Positions 57,284 through 64,000 of a DNA stretch of 64,000 nucleotides are shown piece after piece. A model generated the notes under the pieces. It was not told the DNA's origin, searched no databases, and was given only the letters and a program-made list of their open reading frames with translations. The translations under genes were made by a program, and so were the position numbers. How positions within the stretch are numbered: the stretch's first letter is position 1; each line of letters opens with the position of its first letter. The DNA comes from Kitagawia praeruptora (taxonomy: Eukaryota > Streptophyta > Magnoliopsida > Apiales > Apiaceae): NCBI GenBank assembly GCA_037693485.1, contig CM075348.1, forward strand, positions 13,684,501-13,748,500, written 5' to 3'.

Positions 57284-57870
57284 AGGTTTCTTTTCAAGAA
57301 TTTGCCTGGGGGAATACTGTGCTTTTTTATATATCTGATCTCTCTGATCACGTGCAGTTCTTTTGAGAATCTGTAATTTCGTCCTCTCTAAAGATTCTGG
57401 GTACTTAGCTCAGGCTTTTAAGAGGTTTGCTCTTTCTTTTCAGAGATGCTTGCTAGTTTTATTCGTTTCTCTAGGTGCCCATGTTATGTTGGTGCACTTA
57501 GTTTTGAGTCACTGTGTATAGCTCCTGCCACCTTAGTTGCTGGTACTGTCACTAGCAACCCTTTCCATTCTCATTAGTGGAAGCAGTCCAGAGTCTCTGT
57601 ATGCTAAAGACCATTGTCCTCTTCACTACTATAGTAAATCCACCTTATAAAAGATTCTGTCCTAGTTCCCAGGCTTCTCAGGTCATTTGGAGTTGAAGTG
57701 ATACAATATTCTCTAGCTGATTACATATAGATTCTTCTAGGTCTGTCCTTCCACATGGCTTGGTTTCAGACAGCTTATATATATTCTCCTCTTCTCAGAC
57801 TTCACAAGTATCTCTTTCATTATCCCTAAGACTTCACAAGTATCCCTTCCATTATTCCTAACAACTTCTC
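57284..57870 (+). other. LINE spacer between ORF2 and second ORF
   Basis: No coding potential. A TATA-like CTTATATATATTC (about 57774) and a pyrimidine-rich leader precede the ATG at 57871, as in a plant promoter and 5' UTR. ACTTCACAAGTATC is directly repeated (57799 and 57832). Confidence 0.5.
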
Positions 57871-58483
57871 ATGGATCTGGCTTGGATAGCACCGGAAAGC
57901 CCGTTTGTAAAGATTAGTGTACATTGTCTCACTGCGAGGAATCCAGTTCCTAATGGTAATCCCAACGGAGTTGGTGTTATCATCCGAGACCATGAAGGAA
58001 AGATGCTTTGGGGGGGCTGCGGGTCCGATGCCAGGGCTTTCTAATCTGCAAGCTATATTATGGGGGGTTCATGCAGGCATGAGAGAAGCTCTAACTCTTG
58101 GAAAAGAGAAAACTCTTATTGAGACGGACAACAGAGATGCTTATGATGCTATTCGCATGCAGGAGCATGTTCACATTGATCCAGAACTGGAGGAAGTTAT
58201 GTTACAAATCAATTCCCTTCACATAAATTTTTATAAGCCGGGTATCACGGACAGAGACATCTCCCTCGTGCCTCTACATATGAATCGTACTGCTGAGTTT
58301 CTTGCTGAGTATGGCTTCAATCATCTCAGGGGTTTTGACAAGATCCCAAGTCCGTTTGGTCCTCTCCAAGACCTTATAAACAGAGACATGGGCCTGGGAA
58401 GGCCGTTCCAGGACAGAGATATTCAGGAGAACTTTGGTTTGGGTGAGGTGGTGGATCCAAATACTCCAGATCATATCCATTAG
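57871..58483 (+). pseudogene. Second RNase H-like ORF of the LINE, catalytically degenerate
   Basis: From the ATG at 57871 the frame reads an RNase H fold: FVKISVHCLTARNPVP, GVGVIIRDHEGKMLWG. A run of seven G (58010-58016) shifts the phase by one. It then continues GPMPGLSNLQAILWGVHAG, LIETDNRDAYDAIR, LVPLHMNRTAEFLAEYG and about 55 further residues to the TAG at 58481-58483. At catalytic positions the first Asp appears as His (ISVHC), Glu as Gln (NLQA), the third Asp is kept (ETDN) and the last Asp is Glu (TAEFLA). It should therefore be inactive as a nuclease. About 200 aa without the homopolymer break. The G run may also be an assembly error. Confidence 0.75.
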
Positions 58484-58735
58484 TTTCCTATCAGTGCTGC
58501 TGCTTCTTTTAAGGTCTCTACAGGGGCCTAGCTTTGGTGTGGTTCTCTCAGTGTTTAGCTTTGCTTAGACTCTTAGTTGGGGGTTTTCTATGTTGTTAGT
58601 TCCTAAGTTCAGTTGAGTGTCTGTTGGCAGTATGTTTAGTCAGTAGCAAGGGGTCTTTTTCTCTTTGCTGTTGTATCTCTTCCAGGCTCGGCCTGTTTCT
58701 CAATGAATATATTCGGTTTTTCAAAAAAAAAAAAA
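58484..58735 (+). other. LINE 3' UTR and poly(A) tail
   Basis: T/G-rich tail with CTCAATGAATATATTCGG just before 13 A residues at 58723-58735. Confidence 0.8.
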
Positions 58736-59340
58736 GCAATAGCTAACAATATAATAAAAACCTCCCTCTTGACACCATTCTCAACCATATATCTTTTATT
58801 TCAGAAGTTTGATAAATTTTACATATCTATCAAACATGGTTGAATGATGCAACCTGAAAATCCCAAAAAATCAGTGAAGCACGCACATAGCCATGTACAT
58901 TGAAAATTAAATAAAATAAGAATGAATAGAAAAATTAAAAAAAATAGACGAACACGAAATCAAACAAAAGCAAGAAAAAGGGTTACAAACATGATGATAA
59001 AATTTAATCGTCAGAAACAAAGAATGTATATATATATAGGAATATAAAATTTCTTTTCTAATTCGAATATGTAAATTTGAATTTTACTTCCATACAAATT
59101 CAAAAACCTTTTCTATTTTGAAGATGTAAATGTTAAAAAAGGAAGTTTTGAAATTTTAAATTTCTTTTCTATTTCGAATATATAAATTTGACTTCTTCGA
59201 AAACCTTTTCTAATTTCAAAAATGTTAATGTTAATGTTAAATAAGAAAGTTCATATTTCTTTTCTAAAAAATAGGCCTAAAGAAGAAAGTTTTGATTTTA
59301 ATTATTTAAAATAGAAGGGCTTTAGAAAAATAGATAAATA

Positions 59341-59768
59341 CATATATTATTTTTAAAAAAGATTCAAAATTTAAATTTATGAAAGAAATTGTCAAGAAAA
59401 TATTTATAAATAAATTAATGAACACAATATTGTACTAATTTTAATATATATAGACAACAAAATAAACTATAAACTTATTTTTTACATCGATTTTGTGTCA
59501 CGTTTTCTTAGGCCGACACCCGTTGTATAAATACATATAGATAAAAGCATATTTGATTGAATTAATCAAAAGAAGACGTTGAAATATTTTGATCAAGAAC
59601 AATGAGAAGATAATAACGATAAATTAAAAATTAATAATAAATAAATAAAGAGGGAATGGTAAAAGTTAAAACCTTTTGTGCCAAGTTTCTCAAGTCCTTC
59701 TACTTCTCAAACAGAGAAAACATAGAAAGATCTCCTAATTCTTGTTCACATAGTTTCTGTACCGGGAT
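59341..59768 (-). mobile_element. Helitron fragment
   Basis: One unit without its terminal hairpin, with GGCCGACACCCGTTG at about 59512-59526, then the family block TCTTGTTCACATAG (59741), broken by the LTR at 59769 inside TCTGTACCGGGAT. Confidence 0.6.
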
Positions 59769-60062
59769 TGTTATGCCCAAAATTTATACAAGGCAAGAGT
59801 TGACTTCTGAAGACAAAGTCAACTAGAATATGAAGAGTGTTGAGTCAACTTTATTGGTTCATCTATGCAAAATATTTGATCATATTGGGTTTTGTTAGCG
59901 TCAGGGTGACCCAAATATGCTTAGAGTTGGGTTCCAATCTTGATGCACATTTTGCACCTAGTGCATTCTGCACTTGATGACATTTCCAACTTAGGATTGT
60001 GTTAGTTCTCTATACTCAAATATGTTTCGTGAAGACTTATTGAGGTACTCTATCAAGTTACT

Positions 60063-60355
60063 GCACCAACAATGTTGTTGCCGAGCCAACAACATGTTGC
60101 CGAGCCAACGACATTGTTGCCAAGCCCAACGTTGTTTCCGAGCCAACAACATGTTGCCGAGCCCAACGTTGTTGCCGAGCCAACAACGTTGTTGCCGAGC
60201 CCAACGTTGTTGCCGAGCCAACAACATGTTTCCGAGCCAACGACATTGTTGCCAAGCCCAACGTTGTTTCCGAGCCAACAACATGTTGCCGAGCCCAACG
60301 TTGTTGCCGAGCCAACAACAACGTAGTTGCCGAGCCAACAACAACGTAGTTGTTA
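60063..60355 (+). repeat. Minisatellite in the LTR of Ty3 element 2
   Basis: Short units of the type GTTGCCGAGCCAACAAC with GCCCAACGTT and GTTTCC variants. A higher-order copy repeats every 132 bp (CGACATTGTTGCC at 60109 and 60241). Both strands give open frames through it, all artefacts of the repeat. Confidence 0.92.
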
Positions 60356-61183
60356 GGTTCGAAACTTACATAAGGAAATGTTGACTTGTTCAAAGGAAAT
60401 CTGTAAGGATTTGTTCTCCTATTGGGATTGTGACATAACATTTGCAACTAGATGGGCTTGTACTATGTTGTTGCGGCAATAGTTATAGTTGCCGCGGCAA
60501 CTAGTCATGTTTGCTCTTGAACGAAATGATCGATGACGAAATGAAGGTGTTATTCCAAACATGTACACAAAAGGGAAAATATGAGTCTACGAAATGTAAC
60601 TAGTTACGTTGCCGCGTAACGAAGTGTTTGTCGCGCCAAGTAGGCTATCTTGCCGCGACAATGCTTACAAAACGTAAATTGAAGACAAAATGAAGATTCT
60701 TATACATTTGAAGGCCTGATTCTGTATTCCAGTAAGTCGTCCTTATTGGGGGATCAAAGGTGATTAAGCTTGTCAATACGCTCTAGAGATCTAATCCTGT
60801 ATTCTAATAAGTTATCCTTGTTGGGGGATTACAAGATGCTCTGCGTGACATAATTTGGTAGAACTTGCCCTGTAGTCTGGTGGGTTAGCCTCATCGGGGG
60901 GTAAGGATCCGTTCGTGCATTTGGAGTAAGTCATGATTGTCCCTACAACTAAACGTACGAGGAAAGAGCTGGTAGCGGTTGATGTTAGCTCCGATAGATA
61001 GGGCTAATGTTGTATCCGTGAAGTCCTTGGAGTTAGTTGGGCCTTGGGGTCATTGAACTAGGCTTCATCGCATGGGCTCTTCCAAATGGGCTTCGAAGAC
61101 GGTTGGTTCGACCACGTTTCGTAGTGGGCCTGGGCCTGCTAGTAAGAGACCTACTTCTATCAGATTTAGGTTTCTTGCGCTCC

Positions 61184-61233
61184 AAGAACTACGTGAGGCT
61201 TGATCCTCTATAAATATAGAGGTACGTAGGCAC
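61184..61233 (+). promoter_or_regulatory. Conserved LTR stem-loop motif (Ty3 element 2)
   Basis: AGAACTACGT, GGCTTGAT, then CCTCTATA-AA-TATAGAGG (perfect 8-bp stem) and TACGTAGGCAC. It shares the framework but not the stem sequence with 27512-27556. Confidence 0.6.
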
Positions 61234-61413
61234 ATTAAGGGGGTTGAACGTTGAGAGCTCAGAGAGACCACCGATACCTCTTTAATCTCAGCCATCGATA
61301 AACACATAAACCACCACTCTCCGATCAGTTTTTCGGTGATAAACCACCATCGTAGATCTTTATTCCGGCTTGTAACCTCAAACTTTGTTATCACAAATTC
61401 CTCCGTTAACAAA

Positions 61414-61433
61414 TTGGCGCTAGAAGGAGGGGC
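61414..61433 (+). promoter_or_regulatory. Primer-binding site of Ty3 element 2
   Basis: TTGGCGCTAGAAGGAGGGGC starts two bases after the LTR end. This GGCGC site type is common in plant Tat/Athila-type elements. Confidence 0.8.
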
Positions 61434-61461
61434 TGAACTGGATCTTCATCTAGGAGGAAAG

Positions 61462-63549
61462 ATGTCTACTAATCACGATGACGGTTTGTACGAGGACGAT
61501 ACGAGCCTCTACTCTGAGGGGTTCGAAGGTGAGGAGCCATATGTTCCGGAGGCTGTGCCAAATTTGGCTCATGTGGGTGGGGGATGGTCACTGGTGTTTA
61601 TAAGTAACACGGACCTCATGCGGGTGGACTCTAGGAAGTCCAAATACACTCCTTATGAAAGAGGGACTCGACAGGCAGGCAGCGAACCTGTCGGAGGTGC
61701 TAGAGCAAGAGTTGGAGTTGGAATAGGAGACGGACAAGCTGGAGCTGGGAGACATACAAAGATTACACCACGCAGGTTGGACTTCGGAGAAAATGAACCA
61801 ATCGTGGAGTTTCCAGATGAGAGTCAGCAAAACCAAGATGTGCATCGCCCGTCTCAAGTACCACCTGCTCAAGTTGGGCGCGCCAACCAAGTTGGTCGAC
61901 CAATTGGACATGTGAGTGCAGGAGAAAAGTTTTTTGAGCTAATGAATCGTGCGGGTATGAAGTTGACAAAGGGTGAAGTGAGAGAGTTGCTAGTTGAACA
62001 TGCTGAGGGTAGGACAAATGTTGTTGCGGCTGAAAAAGGTAGAGAATTATATGCTGGGGAGAATAGTGCATGAGGAGGATTTCGTGGAGGAGGTTACCGA
62101 GGTCATGGCCGAGAGAATTTTGGACGATAAGGTAATAATACTTTGAGAGATCCAGTTATTGTGCCCGTAGCTTCTCATAATGCTACAAGTGGTGTAAGGA
62201 GAGAACAAGTCGTGTAGCAACCGAGCGTGTCGCAACCAACCGTGCTGCAACCAGCCATACAAGTCGCACCCCTACCAAATCAGTCATAACGACAGCCTAC
62301 TCAATTCGCTGCACCAAACACTTCAACCCCACTTCAGATCACCCATACTCAGGTGCAAACAACACCAACCTCGGCGCTGATCACTCCACCAGTTCCACTA
62401 GCTAACATTACCAATACGACAGTAAGCCAAGTTGCCGCGGCAACACCACCGGTTGTCACTCCCCCGGTTGTGCCAACAACTTTGCTAATACCACCCTTCA
62501 TAATCCAGACTCCACCAATTGTTAGCACCCAACCTTCGATTTTTGTTACATTCGGTATGCCTACACCTCCGGTCGTAAGTTGATTCCAAATGACAAGTCA
62601 CCCATCTCGTCTTCAGAATGTTCCAGGGATAGGGGATGTTAATATAGGTGATATAAAGAAGTCGTTAGCCCATCTTGAAGGAGGAAGTGTTAGTTTGGCT
62701 ACGCAAGTTGCATCACCTTTTACTACGGCAGTACGAGATGTTTTGCTACCAATTGGGTACCGTAACACGAACATAGATCTTCGGTTTCATGGCAATTCTG
62801 ATCCTAAAGAGTTTTTGGGACGCTTTAACATTGAGATGGATGTGTATCAAGTTCTGAATCTGGCAAGGTGTCGCTTGTTAGCATCGACGATCAGAGATAG
62901 TGCTCAGTAGTGTTTTCAGAAATTGGGTAGTGAGGTGGTCACTTCGTGGGAGCAGATACAGGTTATGTTTTTGACTAAATTTCAGGTGACAATCAAGTAT
63001 GCCCCCCTCCCCGTGACTTTTTTGGCTAATATCAAACAAAGGGAAGGAGAAACTTTGAGTGCTTATTTCAAGCGGTTTAGTGCTGAGGCAACAGGTGTTC
63101 GGGGTGCAGCTGATGAAACTTTGAAGAATTTCTTAATTGCAGGGCTGAGAGTTGATACTGATTTCTGGAAGCATTTGCAGGGAAAGAACACTATTACATT
63201 AGCTGATTTGTTTCAACACGCCAAATATTATAAAATGGTCGAGCAGTCGTTAGCAGATAACCAGAAGAGTGATGGAAGAATAAAGTGTATCTATGTAACA
63301 AATGGTTGAGTTAGTTGAAAAAGAAAAGTGCGGAACGTTCGAGCACGAAATGTTCGAGTACGAAGCGTTCGAGTGCAGATTGTCTCCTGAGAGCAAGGGT
63401 CTTTGTTATGGAAAGACAAAAGGAAGTCGGTAGTGAAAGAGTTGTATCCGATAATTGAACTGGGAGATTGTTCAACTGATGGGAACAAAGCTAATGAGGA
63501 AGTGGAGTCAGGTGACAAAGGTAACGCTGCTCGGGGTAATTTTATCTAG
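61462..63549 (+). pseudogene. gag: Ty3 element 2 gag, one phase with nine stops
   Basis: From the ATG at 61462 one phase reads to a TAG at 63547-63549, 696 codons, with stops at 62071, 62128, 62215, 62287, 62581, 62908, 63307, 63316 and 63388 but no frameshift. N-terminal part acidic, then Gly/Arg-rich (RGGFRGGGYRGHGRENF) and Pro/Thr-rich. The gag core lies at about 62750-63260: LRFHGNSDPKEFLGRF, WEQIQVMFLTKFQ, GETLSAYFKRFSAEA, NTITLADLFQHAKYY. A basic repeat (RNVRA, RNVRV, RSVRV) lies at 63331-63375. The stops fit C-to-T or G-to-A changes from Gln, Arg or Trp codons. Confidence 0.85.
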
Positions 63550-64000
63550 GTAAAGTTTGATTCTCAACTTATAAGATGACTCTCATTCTACAAAATGATG
63601 TTTCATGGGTGCAAAGATGACTTATTTTTTAGAAGACCCAAGAATCCTCTTGGAAGCATTCTACCTGAGTTGTCGTGCTAACCTTTTTTGAAGTGTGTCC
63701 ACAGGTAAAACCTAATTTGTTCATATTTTTATGTTGTAATTTAGATTTTTGCAGGAATTGTAGTGGAAGAAGTATTTAGAAGGATTGTCAGAAACTATCG
63801 CAGAACACTTTTTCAACTAAGTTGCCGCACCAACCCAATTTTGAGCGGCCTACTCTTCAAGATATTTGAAGAAAAGTCACCTTTGTATACTAAGTCATCT
63901 TTGCTTGATTATGTCATCTTTTCTTGTTAAGTCATGTGAAGGCCTCCAAGGGTTTTGCTTGGAAAGAAGACCTCCAAGGCTTTGCTTGGATGAAGGCCTC
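63550..64000 (+). other. Post-gag non-coding sequence
   Basis: No domain found. Near the end GGCCTCCAAGG / GCTTGGA phrases repeat (63938-64000), possibly the start of another tandem repeat. Confidence 0.5.

Larger units (their letters stand above)
55398..58735 (+). mobile_element. 5'-truncated LINE (plant L1 type) with two RNase H-like domains
   Basis: The element begins inside ORF2 (thumb region of RT), continues through a zinc-finger region and RNase H to 57283, then has 590 bp of non-coding sequence, a second RNase H-like ORF (57871-58483) and a tail ending in 13 A (58723-58735). The 5' truncation and poly(A) are usual for LINEs. It interrupts a Helitron. I could not identify a clean target duplication; about 110 bp of unassigned sequence separate the poly(A) from the resumed Helitron. 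Confidence 0.85.
54458..59340 (-). mobile_element. Non-autonomous Helitron interrupted by a LINE
   Basis: CTAG (54461-54458) abuts the TC start of the preceding element. Hairpin GCCGCGAAGCGCGGC at 54484-54470. Tandem units end near 54660 and 54870; the second starts with a hairpin relative near 54692. The TTCTTGTTCACACGATC block occurs twice (about 55090 and 55212). The LINE enters at about 55398, and Helitron sequence resumes near 58850 (AACCTGAAAATC). The 5' module at 59040-59340 lacks its last bases. Confidence 0.6.
59769..61411 (+). repeat. Ty3 element 2, 5' LTR (1,643 bp)
   Basis: Starts TGTTATGCCCAAAATT and ends CCGTTAACA. Contains a minisatellite (60063-60355), GCCGCGGCAAC-type phrases (60466-60505, 60610-60660) and the conserved stem-loop (61184-61233) with TATAAATA at 61209. 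The left boundary is set by the break in Helitron sequence; no 3' LTR is available to confirm it. Confidence 0.75.
59769..64000 (+). mobile_element. Second Ty3-type LTR element, 5' part (runs off the window)
   Basis: The 5' LTR 59769-61411, primer site, a gag frame full of stops (61462-63549), then non-coding sequence. No protease or RT appears before 64000, although 450 bp follow gag. It may be an autonomous element cut by the window or a gag-only (TR-GAG-like) derivative. The 3' LTR is not in the window. Confidence 0.8.

Noticed and set aside
18600..59530. GGCCGACACCCGTTG as a centromeric satellite
   Set aside because: Copies are scattered, tied to the Helitron hairpin blocks, and never form long regular arrays.
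59991..60447. Several overlapping open frames on both strands
   Set aside because: All arise from the GTTGCCGAGCC minisatellite, whose period keeps frames open; the peptides are pure repeat.

Overview
The window is repeat-dense, AT-rich nuclear DNA from a flowering plant, most likely a eudicot with a large genome. The evidence is plant-type Copia, Ty3 and LINE proteins, initiator-Met-tRNA primer sites, and a dense background of non-autonomous Helitrons. I recognise no intact host gene and no tRNA, rRNA or CRISPR locus. The species cannot be named from the sequence alone.

Layout: 1-1672 is Helitron-derived sequence. 1937-2947 holds copies of an LTR-like repeat forming a 131-bp inverted repeat. 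A 13-kb Sirevirus-like Copia element (2948-15984, + strand, 500-bp LTRs, TSD ctcct) interrupts one of these LTRs, whose remainder continues at 15990-16549. 16550-27069 is mostly non-coding: two inverted-repeat MITEs in (TA)n tracts, Helitron pieces and two probable captured exon fragments. A 10.2-kb Ty3/Gypsy element of Tat type (27070-37247, + strand, 594-bp LTRs, TSD atagg) sits inside a Helitron. 37386-59768 is a head-to-tail series of Helitrons, all ending on the minus strand, into which were inserted an 8-bp-TSD MITE (42058-42325), an 8.4-kb Copia element on the minus strand (44140-52540, LTRs about 1.54 kb, TSD tccat) and a 5'-truncated LINE (about 55398-58735). From 59769 to the window end lies the 5' LTR and gag region of a second Ty3-type element.

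The three complete LTR elements are identified by matching LTR pairs, exact 5-bp TSDs, primer sites and polypurine tracts. Hand-counted LTR differences are 6 in 500 (Sirevirus), 5 in 594 (Ty3) and roughly 30 in 1,540 (minus-strand Copia). All insertions are therefore fairly recent and younger than the Helitron background they interrupt. Every pol is disabled; only the Sirevirus gag and the first Ty3 gag read uninterrupted. Most premature stops are at codons one C-to-T or G-to-A change from Gln, Arg or Trp, as expected for decay of methylated DNA.

Points worth a second look: a LINE carrying a complete RNase H plus a second, catalytically degenerate RNase H-like ORF; a conserved stem-loop with differing stems in the LTRs of two Ty3 elements; a Sirevirus third ORF of about 1,690 codons without visible membrane segments, next to an antisense promoter-ORF-terminator-like unit; head-to-tail Helitrons abutting exactly at CTAG|TC; and four tandem-repeat families in one Ty3 3' region.
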